Positions 44,701 through 59,200 are shown, numbered from the stretch's first letter. The stretch: 64,000 nucleotides of DNA from Saturnia japonica (GCA_033032175.1 CM065304.1:8184001-8248000), one strand, 5' to 3'. Numbers and translations: made by a program. The notes: generated by a model from the sequence alone, not told the origin.

Positions 44701-47220
44701 AATTATAGTGAATATTGAATTGATTCTTTATTGTCATAGGAAATATATAGCTCCATGAAATCTTGTAAGAATTAAATCTTATTTTTTTTGTTGTAGTGCT
44801 CTTTGTATCAACACCTCTGGTATTACATAAATTTCCAGCAAAGGTACAATAATTATGGGTAATTATGAAAAACTCATTTGAACAATAAAAATATTATGAT
44901 GCATTTATACTGAATAATACCACTTGTTTCCACCATAGAAATATATTATATAGGTACTAAGTTTGTAATAAAGCAGTAATAGAAACTTCGTCTGTGCCCA
45001 TGAGACAATCAATTGAAATTCTATCTTAATGCTTACTTGTACAAGATCAAATGAAGCAAATGACAGTGATTAACGAATTTCATGTCACACATTGATTGAT
45101 GGACATGATGTTTTGGTTCTCATTTCAATTGGATAACCTAGATAGATCTATGTAAAACCACCAATCATCAATTAACTTATAAATAAAATTGACAATATGG
45201 ATTGACTGTAAGTGACAATAGCTTCAATTGGGCACAATTCAATGAGAGAGAATTACAAAAAATGTATCATCTTGAGAACGCACAATAATAAAAATTGTTT
45301 TTGAAAGTAAACTTTATGGAATTGACTTAATAACTCGGGTATACCATTAGTATATAAAATCACACTTTGGTGTTTAACACTAAAATATTGAAACAGCGTT
45401 CATATTTGGGTTCTAAATTGAGATCAAATTTAGACGTAAAGTATATTATTCTAATGACTATATAGATAGGTCATCAACTTGCTTTAACAATTCTTCATTG
45501 TGAAGATTTGCTTTTCAAGTAATTTGATGTGTTATTAAAATTTCAATCTATAATCTCACAGTCCATAATTTTCGGTTGATCTGTAAAATCTAGGTCATCA
45601 AACTGCTATAATTATTGATTAGACAGTAAAGGTATTTTGGTAGTAGTGTACCTTGTTCAACATATGTTTATCTTCTTTATAATATAGCTTTTAATTTAAA
45701 AAAATGGTGCCATTTTTTTCATTTTACAGGTTTATATTGTATTTATATTACATGTAACTATTATATTTATTTTATAACATCACTATTAAAACACATATTT
45801 CTAATTTCTTTTTAGATATAGTTTATCCATAAAATATTTGAATCAGTTTTGTATAAAAATATATTTATGTATCTCTTTCTATTCTTAACATTCCACTCAA
45901 AAAGTATTTAAAAAATTTATGGTAGTTTTTGTCCTTATTATATTAAAAAAATGTCTTTTTGAAGTATTTATATATTTTTTTTTAATATTAGAAATAACGA
46001 GAACCTGAATATCTAATAATATATAAGATAGATCTGTGTAAAGAATAGTTATAATATATTTATTATTATATAAGTTAAATGCTTTAAAAAAGCATTATTA
46101 TTGTTTACATACGAAAATGTTTTCTTTTAAGGCTGATAATATGTCAACATTATTAAGATTAATGTGAACATAACACATAATAGTTAACAAATAAATGTTA
46201 ATTACAACTCCAATTTCTTTTATTTTAGACCATTTTGAAATATGTATTTACAAGAAACCTGTAAATTTAAAAAATATAACATCACTACTTGTTTTTTTGC
46301 TCATGCAGGATGTTTTTCCACTGAATATTTTAATTCGTTGTGTTTTCCTACATTAGTACTATATCCTACAATATCCTAGTAACTACATCCAGTTAGTACA
46401 TGTAAATACTGCAAATAAAATAACTTTTTCTCATAATCTACATTTTTATGATATTTTTAACTGTTATTCTTTCAGCTAAACCAAAAGAGCTAGATACGAT
46501 TTCAATATAAATAGAAAAATAAATACTATTCTAGAAAAAATATCTGGAGTCATCTAGAATATATTCAAAACATTCGAGTATGTATTTGTGGGTTCGAAAG
46601 AACATTGCATTTACTGACACTCAAAGATTATCGCTCCGATTGTGTAACCTAACATACAATGGTTTTAGAATAGTTATTTCGACCCACATTTTATTATGGT
46701 ATTAAGCGAGCCTTGTTTACCAGTGAACCAGTACCAGTACAGTGGTTACAGTATACTGAGTATACTGATTTTGTTTGAATTTTATTTGAATTGAATTTTA
46801 TTGAACTGACTACTAATAAAATTTCTCGAAGAAGGCTATAGGCTATATAACATTACACTACGACCAATATGAGAGGAGCATCAATGAAAAATGTTGCAAA
46901 AACGGAGAAAATGTATTACTTTCGAGAGCTTCCATTGCAAGCGCTGTGTAAATTGTTAATATGGTAATAAAATTTGTTCTAAAATAATGCATTACTTGCA
47001 AAGATGTTTCTTTAAATATGGTATTAATCCTTATTGAAATAAGTACAATGTTCATCACAAATATTCAATTTTGAACAAAATTGTCCTTGACATCAATTGA
47101 TTTCAGTAAATATCTTAGTAGATATCACAGTTTTAAAATAACTCTGCAGCAAATTAAAGAAAGTTTCATCTCCTTTAGAATTATATTATAGGTACCTATG
47201 ACCAAATCTTTCTAACCCTC
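41711..47220. other. RhoGAP 3' UTR and AT-rich intergenic DNA
   Basis: Several AATAAA hexamers follow the stop (for example 42244). Beyond the likely 3' UTR there is no gene-like frame, and no element with recognisable ends was seen. Confidence 0.6.
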
Positions 47221-47224
47221 TCTC

Positions 47225-47275
47225 TTCTCTCTCTCTCTTTTATGTGACGCAGACGAAGTTGTTCGGGTCAGCTAG
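47225..47275 (+). repeat. Helitron-like 3' end fragment
   Basis: Ends ACGAAGTTGTTCGGGTCAG then CTAG followed by T, next to a CT-rich run. It directly adjoins a fragment (47276-47340) related to the (GAA)n-tailed repeat. Confidence 0.4.
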
Positions 47276-47410
47276 TTAAAAATAAAAACCAAAACATGTC
47301 ACTTCAAGATCCTACAAAAACTTCAAATGCCCTTAAATATCACCCATATATATCGTTATTTATAATTAAATAATGAGTTGCTTTTTATTTAGGTAGTGTA
47401 TAATAATTTC

Positions 47411-47750
47411 TAGCTATGCTCCACGGTTTCACCTGTGTTAATTTTATACGACAAACACCGCAACACCATAATTGTTCTTCCCACAAGTTCAAATTTTTTT
47501 AAATTTTTCATTATTCCCTAAACTATGTGTCCAAATAACATGCTTTAAAGAGAAAAATGTAACTCCATAAAATTGTCATTATTTGCCATTTCTAAAATAA
47601 TGAATATAAATATTTTTGTAAATTGTTTGTCATAAAATAGATTAATGTGGCTTATAGATAAGAGATAGGCATATGCTATCGCTGAATATTTTTTAGATAA
47701 TACTAAGGCCCAATATTTTTTTACAACATTGTACTTACGTACCACTGAAA
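47411..47750 (-). repeat. Helitron-like non-autonomous repeat
   Basis: Starts CTAGCTATGCTCCACGGTTTC and shares the GTGGCTTATAGATAAGAGAT and GGCATATGCTATCGCT blocks with 19987-20426. Confidence 0.45.
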
Positions 47751-47785
47751 AATCGGTTGTCTGTTAAGTCGGTTTACTGACGATA

Positions 47786-48029
47786 GTTGAACGTGACAAC
47801 GTCATAAGAAAATACTGATGAAAAGGTAACATTTTAATACAATGCAAGACAGATGTCGAACGCTGCCGAACGCGGAGGCCGATTGTGCCTCTTTGTCGCT
47901 CGTTCCGCGCTCTCGCTTGCATTTCAAGGCTTAAATAGAACGCCTCGGAGCGAGGTAACGCCGCATGAGTCATGTTTTTTCGTGCGTGCAGCCGGCTCCA
48001 TCGAAATATAAGACGTTGTCACGTCAAAA
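47786..48029. mobile_element. MITE with ACGTGACAACGTC terminal inverted repeats
   Basis: GAACGTGACAACGTCATAAG at the left and the inverse of TATAAGACGTTGTCACGTC at the right share a perfect 13-base core. About 245 bp lie between, GC-rich in the middle (47840-47970). No frame of interest. Superfamily unknown. Confidence 0.6.
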
Positions 48030-48244
48030 TTACTTTGTACTTTATTTTTATTTTTTTTATTTTTTTCTTGTATTTTTTTTTATTTGTACTACTTTTGGCC
48101 CCTCACCAGATATGATTAACATTGTAATTAAATTAGAAATAATGATTATAGCATTGATTTAGAACAAACAGTTTCAACATTACAAAGTTTTTTATTTTTA
48201 TTTTATAACACCAAAAAGTAGGTATAAGTGTTTAACACTGACGT

Positions 48245-48480
48245 AACAGCTGTAATTGCTGACATGCTGAAGGGATGAAACGGACGCTTGCAACACCAGA
48301 AGCATCACATGTGCGCTCTCGACCCTTTAAAAACCTATTCAATTCACTCCTCTTTTGAAGAATCCCTTAGTGTAGTTCCCTGGGAAAACCTCCGCAGGGA
48401 GGTCATTCTACATCCGAAGCGTTCGCACAGGAAAACTCATTCGAAACCGGATTGAGTTTTTATACAATGTTACACGAATC
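48245..48480. repeat. Interspersed repeat, copy A (partner of 50415-50690)
   Basis: GGACGCTTGCAACACCAGAAG, CCCTGGGAAAACCTCCG and GAAACCGGATTG recur in the second copy in the same order. The style matches a lepidopteran LINE 3' region; no coding frame remains. Confidence 0.5.
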
Positions 48481-48994
48481 TAAATACATCGGTTTTATCC
48501 CATTTTAATTTTAGGTACCGTTTCACTGAGTCTTTATTCATTACATCTATGTAATAAAAACATATCGGTGCTCATTGCTCAACAACCATCGTAAAGGTAG
48601 GATACCTAATATCGAATAGTGAGAAATACTTACTCCACCAATATTTTCTATGTGTAATTAACATGAATGTTCATTCGCATCTCAATAAATGAAATCTAGT
48701 ATAATTTATATTGTATCAACAAGATATGGATATAATTCCAAGCTTTTAAAATTGAGCATATTAAGTCATGTACGTAATAATGAAAAGTGTCTATTTATAG
48801 GAAACTAGCTAATAACCCACACATATAATTTAGAATAAATCATTGATGATTTATAATACTTCAGTATAGACAATATTTTTATATAGGGCGGCCAGATGGT
48901 CACATCGCGGCACCGCACGGCTCGTTCGCGCCGCTACTACTATTGTATACACAGACCCGAGCCGTGTTAAATTATCTTAATTTTGCATTATCTT

Positions 48995-49400
48995 TCAAAC
49001 TATACGTCCAAATACATGCTATAAAAGACGAAGTTTATTTTCATTAAATTGTCTTTATGATGAAGTAACCTTGGTCGTAAGGAATAATTTGCCATGCTTA
49101 AAAATAATGCCCATAAATAAATTTTTATTCTTAAAAAAAAATTATTGCAAAATACCTTTTTGTGGCTTATGTATAAGAGATATATATGATATCGCTGTCT
49201 TTTTTAAAATATACTTTTCGCCAATATTTTTATACAACACTGTATTTATGTATCATTAATTCATTATCCATCAAGCCAACGCACGCGAATAAAGCTGTTC
49301 GCAAGGGAATCAACTTCCGACTTACGTAATAAAAATCAATATTAAAAGCTAGCTGGGAACTATAGCTTAATGTTATATACTATTCCTCGTGAGTTTGGCT
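48995..49400 (-). repeat. Helitron-like non-autonomous repeat
   Basis: Shares TGTCTTTATGATGAAGTAAC and GTGGCTTATGTATAAGAGAT with 19987-20426; the CTAG end is not preserved. Confidence 0.4.
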
Positions 49401-50414
49401 ATCATATAAAAAATAATTTTTCGAATCAGAGTTTTAGTTCCAAAGATTAGCGTGTTTAAAAAAACAAAAAAACTTTACCGCTTTATTATATTGGTATACA
49501 TTATAATTGTTTGTAATTTCTCTTTATAATTTTATGTATATTAATCAACACTAACATTGGTATTGATACTTACCTACCTATAGTTAAAATATTTGAATTC
49601 CGTCATATTTACCATGGATTTATCATATAAATCTATGAGATTAACAATATGTAGGTAATCTTAAAATCAAATCCAATATATAGGTATATATAATAATTTT
49701 ATTTTTATCAACACACAAATTAAAACAACAATACTAATTAATTTAATACAATACATAATAAGTACATTGCAACATATTTAATAAATAATAATTGATTTAA
49801 AAAGTAATATCATGTAAGTAAGTATGTGTAAGTACGGTGGCACATTTTTAAAAATCAACACACTATTGCTTCTATTTTTTTTTTAATCAAACTATTTAGT
49901 GCAATAATTTAACTCAATAAATATCTCACCTACTACGTACTATTTGATGAAAAAAACTTAATAAAAAATGGCTCTACTTAGATGTACGGTACAAACTGCA
50001 TTTATTTCAAAATATTAATGTTAAACCTATAAGTAAATATTGATTGAAAAGGGATAATCCGATAGATTTTGAAGGGACTAATATTAATAGTAGGTACCTA
50101 CTATAGTGCCTTTTTCCACTAACCTTATGTTTATGTTTGATATACTAGTGTCTATATGTTTTGGAAATTAATTTTTAGCTCGTGAAACCGTTCTGTACAA
50201 TAGGACGACAGTTTTGATTGATCGCAATCCTGACTGATGATACAAAATTATTTTAAAGCAAAAACGTTTGATTTCAACCTGTCCATTAAAAAAAAGGGAA
50301 ATGACATTTCAAAGTGTAATTTAAGTATCTTATTTGAGATAAAGTGTTTATTTAGTGAGGTAAAAGATAGCAATAAAAAAATTAACACAGTACTTATTAG
50401 CTGTCTCTATATAT

Positions 50415-50690
50415 CACTATTGTGGCAAACAAGCATGCGGTCCGCCTGTTTGTAAGCGGTAATCGCAATATTTGGACGCTTGTAACACCAGAAGCATAAC
50501 ATGCGCGTTGCCGATCCTTTAAACTTCATACGTATTCCCTGAGAAAATCTCGGGAGAGAGTTCATTTCACATCCAGAGCGGAAGGAAACTGCTCTGAAAC
50601 CGGACTGTTTGCGAGGTTCCAAGGTGTGAGGATGAATTCCCTGCCGATGGCGAGCGTTATGATGGTGGAAGGTAGCCGTTAGCAATTATT
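50415..50690. repeat. Interspersed repeat, copy B
   Basis: Same-order matches to 48245-48480 (GGACGCTTGTAACACCAGAAG, GAAACCGGACTG), extended to the right by GTGTGAGGATGAATTCCCTG. Confidence 0.5.
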
Positions 50691-50883
50691 ACTAATTATA
50701 CAGACAAATTTTGATTAGAGTTCATAATATTGGATTCAAATATTGTCTTACTTACTGCTATTATATATCTATTTATTAAAATTCACAACTTTGATATTAT
50801 AAAAATATATCGATTAACAGACATTTATCAATGATTATTCCTAAAAATAATTATTACGATTAAAAAGAGAAATATTACGCATG

Positions 50884-50950
50884 TTGTGTGTGCACGCGTG
50901 CTTGCGTGTGTGCGAGTGTGCGCCCACGTGTTTGCGCGCGCGCGTGTCTT
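50884..50950. repeat. Alternating purine-pyrimidine tract (TG/CG-rich)
   Basis: GTGTGTGCACGCGTGCTTGC continuing to GCGCGCGCGTGTC, an imperfect (TG)n/(CG)n tract of about 65 bp in AT-rich DNA. Such tracts can adopt left-handed DNA. Confidence 0.75.
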
Positions 50951-53330
50951 TTATATATGTAGGTAACTGAGACAAAATCTATAACAATTTCGAAATTCGA
51001 AAAATTATTTCATTTTCATTACTGAGTGAATGATAATGTCATTTCCTTTTTTATCCATACTTAGACTTCGAATCAGTTAAACATTTAGAGTAGATAGTTT
51101 AATAATTGTAAATATAATACTTATTGTTGATCAACTGAAAGCATTGTTTAATGTGAGTTATGCTAAAATTGGAAATAAAATTAATTGCGCAGCATTTTCT
51201 TATAATTCATACAAATCTGCTACAAACACATTGCCTACTTCACCTATGCAACACCTATGTTATGACGTAACGCAGTGGACCCTAGGTATTTACTTATAAT
51301 TTATGTGAACACACAAATGAAACAAACAATTCAAACAACTTAATAACAACTCTTACTTACGTTCTATATTACATTTTAGGAAGCATTTTTATTTTTATTC
51401 TACAATGATTAGTGAAATAAACAAATGTAATTTATTATTTTCTTTAATATAATATTTTATTTTAATATGTTCTTAATTTAAAAATACAAAGTATGTAACT
51501 ACGGAATCAAAATAATTACATTTTATGTACTTATTATATTACATCGTCGGTGATAATGAGAAACGGGCACGTTTATATAATCAAAGAACGGGATATGAAC
51601 TGATTTTACAGGAGAGAGAAAACATTTAAAAACAATTCGTTAGGTGTACCTATAACATATCGTGGTGTTATATCGTTAGAAAAATCTAATTAATGTTATA
51701 CAAATCAATCTTGAATATGGATCTAATAACAAAATAATAATTTTGCAATCAATAATTGAGACCGAGTCTTTGACACTTTTGATATCTAGAACATAGTTAT
51801 TGCGGTACCGTCGTTAAGTATAAACCCAAGGACAAAAACTGTTTAAAAAACTTATAAAATGTAATATTATAGATATTTTTACTATGTTATGTTTATATTT
51901 AAATATCATGATATTATATGTAATTCACACAAGTTGTTTACTAATCTGAAAGTATTTTTTGTATATGTAAGTATATATATTTATAATAATTGCTTAAGAG
52001 GAAGGAATACGTGAATTAAAAATTGACATTCTACACTTAATGAAATACTTAATGGTTAGATTAGTTTTAATTTATTATTGAGTTTTAGCATCTGCCAGTA
52101 CATATATTAGCTAACACATATGTTCACCTACTATTATATAGCTCTATATAAGAAGGGTCGTTCGCCGTGCTAGATGCGACGACAGTAACTATCAGTAGAG
52201 CCTCATCTCATGGCTAATGCGGCTGTTCTTCTATTTACTATCAAGCGGCTACGCTCATAGTAATTCAAACTCTTCGTCAATTAAAAAGTTAAAATTTTAA
52301 TATCTCTAGCATTTAACATAAGAAAGAATCACCAAGGAGTTGTTGTCGCGCTCTGGAAACATGACGCCACTTCAATTTCATAAGTTAAAATACCTTTGAA
52401 TGAAAAGACTGTTAATATAAAATTATTAAAAACAAAATCGGAATTATAAATAGCCATTTTTCATTATTTTATTGTAACTTGCGTGTACCTTGTAATTCTT
52501 TGATTTGACACGCTATATTGGTATATTTCGCGAAATTATCGTATTCTAAATATCACCTGCATAATAATATAATCGTTATTTGCGAGTAAACTACATTGTG
52601 AAACTGACTTTAACAACTTTGGTCATTTTAATTATTACTGACACATTACACTACTAAATTTAATATAATTATGACTATACAATTGATAAACAGACGAAAT
52701 GCGTTTCAAGTTTCAATTACCTAAGTACTTCGATTTGGTACATTTTTTAGTTTCGAATTAATCTAGCTTCTCGTGTACATTGAAACTGGAAGTTCAATGT
52801 AGTGGAAAAACAATGCGTTCGGAAATATATATCTGCTTACGCTTGTAAGGCAAATCACTCTCAACTTTTGATCCTACATTAAACATTTCTCTTTCAAGTA
52901 AGATATTATTCATCACATACGTACCTAATAATCACCTTTCTGTCTACTTCTAATGGTAGATAATTAAATTTAATAACGGAATAGACGCACTTATTTTAAT
53001 TTATATTTATAACTATCTTAATATTTAACGATTAAATATGCTAAATAATCGGCATTTATTCACTTGTCCGAAAAAATTCTCATCACAATTATTTTGTCTG
53101 AATTTGCTATTGCATGTATCCAACAATGAAAATTTTTCTGTGATATGCTATCTAAATTTCACTTTTAGCATCAGTGGCATATATCTTCTGCTAGTTGAGT
53201 ATTCTATCTATATCCATACAATTAAATAAAATTTAAGCGGCTTTTTCTAATGTAAAAATAACAGCGTTTTACTAAATGCATATGAAAATATATACGGCAA
53301 CTATAACAAAAAAAAAAAAAAAGCATTTTA
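50951..53330. other. Intergenic stretch without recognised genes
   Basis: AT-rich. The only notable patch is 52141-52260, where a TATATAAG box precedes a GC-richer segment. No gene supported. Confidence 0.5.
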
Positions 53331-53334
53331 AAAC

Positions 53335-53725
53335 TTTTTGTTTGTCTGTTTGTTCCCGCTAATTTCCGAATCGGTTAGACCCATTTTGATGGGACTTTCA
53401 CTGGCAGATAGCTGATATTATAAAGCGTAACTTAGGCTACTTTTATTTTAGAAAAAGAATTAGGGTTCAACGCGAATAATAAAAAAACTGGTCATGGTGA
53501 ATCAATTCGGGCGCTTAAATGGCTTACGCCGAGTAAACTATGTGAGACATATCAACTTAATGTAGTACATAAATATAGATCTTAAAAAGACCTACAATTT
53601 TACAAGTCAGCGAGAGCATAGTTATGTCTATCTACTAAGGTTCACCCACAATAAGAATTTTTGTCTTTATAATCCGATCTACAGAATTGTGTAGTCTATG
53701 CGAGCGCAGCCGCGGGCACAGCTAG
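53335..53725 (+). repeat. Helitron-like repeat with CTAG end
   Basis: Ends GCGCAGCCGCGGGCACAG then CTAG followed by T; the GCCGCGGGC stretch can form the small hairpin seen before Helitron 3' ends. The body contains CCGAATCGGTTAGACCCATT, shared with 27240-27290. Confidence 0.5.
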
Positions 53726-54499
53726 TATATAAATAAAAACGTAATACGTTCGTTAGTAAGCGCATTACTTGAGAACGGCTGGCCGATTTAACTTTTTTTT
53801 AAAATGTTAGAATAGTCTGAAAAAGGTTCTTAGGGAAAGAAAAATTAGAAAGTTATACTCGGAAAATGGGAAGATTTTTAACTATTATTTTTTTGTGACA
53901 ACTTTTATCGTTTGCGTCGATTTCATAGCGATAGTTACGGCCGAACGACCGACGCCAATACAACAGTCAGAATATGACTAAATACGGCCTAAATTTTATT
54001 TTATTTTGTGTGTTACGGTTTTAGAAGAGTTGTCAGGAAAAAATATCAAGATAGGTGTCATTGTGGTCTAATTATTGACTATTGGAAATAAAAGAACAAA
54101 ATCGGCGCGGTCAACTGGTTTTTAATAAAAACTGTAACAAATTTGATGGCATTGGCTGAAGTTTGGGTCGCGGATAGCATGGACGTATGTTCTGTTTTGA
54201 TAGCGCTCTTCGCATTAACATGATCCTACTTAATAGTAGATGAGATTACTAAATATTATTGATAGTCAAAAGTGCCTTATTAGGACGCAAATTAAATTTA
54301 AAAAAAATTGCTTTTGGTTTGGTGTATGTGATACAACACTACATTTTTAACAATACTTTTATTACGGTACAATAAAATATTAGGTTAGAGAGTGGGTCGT
54401 AAGCACCTAATACATTCTTTATTTTGCTGTGGAGGTATTTTGAAACTGTTTTAACTGCTAAGATATTAATTGAAATCAATTGATGGAATTTTTTTTTTT

Positions 54500-54960
54500 T
54501 TAAATTAACTGCTTGTGATATTTTACGTTTTTATTTCGATAACAATTAATACCATGTTTAGTTTATGAATACACCTTTGCAAATAATGCATTATTTTAGT
54601 ACAAATTTTATTACCATAAAAAAGGTATTGAGTCAATCTTAAAAGATAGACATATGCTATAGCGGACCTTTTTTAGAACTTTTTAAGAGAAACAATTCTA
54701 TCACACATAATTGTTGCGTAACTTTAACCATTTATGCAGCGCATGCAATGGAAATTTTCAAAAGAAATAGATTTTCCCCGTTTTTGCAACATTTTTAACT
54801 GATGCTCCGCTTCTATTGGTAGTAGCGTGATTTTATATAGCCTTCCTCGATAAATGGGCTATCTAACACTAAAATATTTTTCCATTCGAACCAGTAGTTC
54901 CTGAGATTAGCGCGTTCAACCAAACAAACAAACTCTTCAGTTTTATAATATTGGTATAGA
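54500..54960 (-). repeat. Degenerate repeat of the 19987 family
   Basis: Retains GACATATGCTATAGCGGAC and the AGTAGTTCCTGAGATTAGCG block near its end. Boundaries are uncertain. Confidence 0.35.
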
Positions 54961-55867
54961 TTAACCAGTTTTTTAGTTACTTTGAATTATTTAATTATTA
55001 CCTACACGAATTGAATAGATTTTGTTCATACCTTTTAAGCCCACTTATAAAGCGTGGAAGTATGTGTAGGCCTTAAAACAACTACATTACTAGAAAAAGT
55101 TAAATTAGAATATTTTATTGCTCATATATATTTAATATTCAAATGAATTAAATTCATAGTTTTGTTGCTCGATTCAATATTTGTCTTTTAATTTTATTAA
55201 AACTCATCGTCCGCAATCCTGTCACGTGACGTTTACGCTGTCGAATTTCACCCTCACGTACTATGCGTTTCAAATAAGACAAGAACTGTTGACCCGGCAT
55301 AATGTTTCACATTTCGCATGCAACTATAACAAAAAATGTACAATCGGCAAAACAATAACAAGTGTAAATTATATTGTAACCTATATTACGTGACCGACCA
55401 TAAATTAATAAAATAAAAAAGCTTATATTTTAATTTAAATTAACATCTAATTCAAAAAATACGTTGTGTGTGTAAATACCACATGACTGAAGTGAAAACT
55501 TCTTTTAGGCGAGGTTAATAATACTAAATACATATAATTATTAGTCGACTCAAGCCGCCTTTACCCAACGAGCGTGACAGCTCAGTCCTATTCAATACCC
55601 ACTAAATAAAGTGCTCAGCGCGCCTAAAAAAGTTTTCACTTAAAAAAATCGTTATCAAAGATAAATAAATTAAGGAGCATTAGAATTTAAAATTTTATAA
55701 AATAATTTATTGGCTATAATTCGCCGTAGTGCCGATTTCCTAAGTGTGAAATCAAAATCTTTCCTTGACTTAGTAAATATTTTATTTAACGTAAGCATAA
55801 AATAAAATATTTTGTATATGTTATATGTTTTTGTTGCTGGCAGTACAATTTGACAAGTAGCATGACA

Positions 55868-56215
55868 AGTAGTGTGTGGAGTTTTTGGCGGGATCTTGAA
55901 GTGACATGTTGTGGTTGTTATTTTTAATTCTTTTACTTAGGTTTTTGACCCTATATTATGTAATATTAGTGGCGTTTTGCGTGATATAGTTTGGTTTTTG
56001 TGCATAAGTGAGGTGGATTATAAATATAAGCTGAAAGCATTCATTCCGAGATCCCACAAAAATTTTCTAGAAAGTTCTAACAAGGGAGCCACCATCTTGG
56101 TAGGATACTGAATCGTCATAACACTTGACAATATAATTCACTCGATAATGGCAGTAATGGTCTTCATTAAAGAGGACCGGTTGCCAAGTTAGGAAGAAGA
56201 AGAAGAAGAAGTAGT
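55868..56215 (+). repeat. (GAA)n-tailed interspersed repeat
   Basis: Contains TTGGCGGGATCTTGAAGTG, CATGTTGTGGTTGTTATTTT and AACAAGGGAGCCACCATCTT, and ends with AGGAAGAAGAAGAAGAAG. An inverted copy lies at 28690-29016 and a fragment at 47276-47340. A 3' simple-repeat tail suggests a retroposon. Confidence 0.6.
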
Positions 56216-59200
56216 GATTGCAGTTTGAGCGGACGCGATCCTCTTCTTATTTTAAACGCATAGTAGCATTACTAGTAGTAATATTATATAATAATATTTT
56301 TATTCCACCATAAATACCTATTTATAGACTACAGATACTAGATGCTATAGTTCAATAAAAGTAGGTATCTTATAACATTCGGAAATGGAAAAATAAACGT
56401 AGAGGTACGTTTTAATTGTCCTACAGTTACGACCACGCTTTGTATATAAATCATTTGAAAAGACATTATAAAACAATAAAATATCGATATATTTCCTTAA
56501 AACCTTTGTAAATTGAATGTATATTTGTAATTTTCATATAATTATGGCAGTGATTCATGATCCGGACATTAATAAACCTTAAAAAATGATAATAATGGTA
56601 TGAAAATAAAGTTGTCATTTGAAGGTTGTCAAATTATTGTAAAATAATCTATTGTGCCTATAACCGACCGACTTGTCAAGTTATAAACTATTTAAAACAT
56701 AACGTATAACCCTAAATCTTCAACATCGCTTCGCTAAATTAACTATTAATTACAGATTATATATTAAAAATAAGATACAAAGCATATTTGGATATTTGAT
56801 ATCCAGCATTACTTATGTCATAAAATTCTACGAAGAAATCTCTTGCTATGCTAACTCGTCTCTAATACTTTCTAAAAACCTAAATTCTATTTTATTTATA
56901 ATACGTGTAATACTTGCAGAGATTTCTTTCGTTTAGCGTTTTTAATATTATTTGTGCTAAATAAATGAAGGCGGTTTTTTGTACTGGCCCTATAAGTACA
57001 GTAATCGCTTAATTTTCAATAGTCCTAGAACTACGTTGGAAGCGTAACAAGCGCCGCGCTGCGGAACGTATCATGCGTCACTTACAGTCATTCAAGGATC
57101 TACTTTAATTTAAAATAATTCGATGTTACAATTCGATTTATTGCTATCGTTGCTTATATTTTTATTTTAACAACCATCCTTTTTTTAGACACTTAATATG
57201 CATGGTTGAAGTTCAATGCGACTGCTGTATTGTTGTTAATTTTACAAATCCTTTGTAGTTATATTGCACCTGAATTAATTGTTTTTCTTTATTAACTCCA
57301 TGTAACGCGTATAATTCTTTATCGTTATTAAGAGTCAGTAATTATTTTATATACTAAAGTCAATGATTTAAGTGGACGAAAGTGGCAGTAATTCAATAAG
57401 TTTTACTGAAACAGTTAAATAATTATTATTTTATTTTTATCGAAATATAAAATGGATTGTTAATTCGAATGGATTCATGTAGGTACCTAATTTCAATCAA
57501 CAATTGTAATATTTAGTAATTTTTATTATTTGATGGCATTAACTCTTTCTTTGCTAGAAAATAGGTGATTAAATTTAATAATGCTTTTTGATACTATCGT
57601 TTGTTTGAATTTTTATCACTAAACTTACTACTTTGAAACACAAAAATATTAGTGATGTTTTTAATTGTATACTTTTGGGCAAGAAATTTTTCGTTTCATC
57701 TAATTTCATGCTATTAGCACTTTATAAGTATCACGTACAATTTTGCTCTCTTTAAATTGTTTTACTTCCTAGTACTGACATTATTAGTTTCTAATTATAC
57801 AAAATTATGATGATATTTTTGCATTTGAAATTATGTTTTTTTTATTCATTTCATTTCTTGATGAATATGTTAATTGAAATGGAAAACAGTAGGTAAGGAT
57901 AGTCTCATAGTTTTACCGTATTTTGACGAATCCAGGTAAATGTGAGCATAAATTAGTACCAGAAAACAGCATTTTATACAGTTGCCTACACATAGGTGTT
58001 TAAACAATGTGGGATAAGTTTTAAATCTATAATGAAATTATTCATTAAAATGTATGTAATACCACAGTTACAGTTTAAATTTTATAAATTGATCAAGATT
58101 GTGTTTAAGTCACTTTTCATAGCGTTAAATAAATAAGAAATATTAATTTAATTTGCATTAATTACTACGATAAAAATACTAATTACTATTAAATATTCTA
58201 GCATCAGTTATTAATTACGAATTGCTAAAGTTTATTGCTTAATGTATAATATTGCTTGGACAATTTCATTATATCACCGTTTTACATAATTGCTTTAAGA
58301 TTGCTCAGTTTGGTTTAGTCCATATGTAATTGAACATAATTAAACTAATTAATAACGCAATTAAATATAACACGCTTCATGATTATCAACCCCTAATTAA
58401 TTGTAAAATATGATAAAAGGCTTTTTCATTTATCACACATAAATATTTTGGTTTTCACTGAAAAACCAAAGTTTTACAATTCATTTTATGTTACAAAGTT
58501 ACTTAATTATAGTATGACACCCTTACATTCTATTTTACTAATTAAACTGATATTTGTGAATCACTTGAACGGTATACAAAATGAGATTGCGGGCGTAGGT
58601 GGCAGTACGAAAGCTCTTTGTGCGGATATATTCTGACACGTCACATACGCTTGGTTATTGAAAATATTTATATTTCCACATAATTCCGTAAAAATAAAAA
58701 AAAGGTTGATTTTGTAACGCCCAAGCCCATGCTTTTATTGTGTACGGGGCCTTATTATGACTATATCTACAAAAATTGTAGAGAAGGGAAATTTGGTACA
58801 CAAGGTTTACATATAATATTATATTTACATATTATATTAATGGATATATTTTGTTGTATATGAGTTGGTTTTGTTCATATTATAATAATTATTACACACT
58901 ACTTATTTATATGTATATAATATAACCACTACAATTACAATAACGTTAATATAAATATTTGAATAAAATATCTCGTCTTATTTATATATTTTTAAATAAA
59001 TTTAAGCTGTCAATTTAGCCTTCGTTTACTAGAGAAGGGAATGAATTAGAGATCTAAAATATATGATAGGGAATACGCGAAAGAGTAGGTACTAGGTTAA
59101 AACTAGATCTAAGAGTAAAATATTAAATGCAAGGATATAATTGCGAAAAGAATCATTGGAAAGAAACGATTTCAATATACGATATAATTTCAAAACAATA

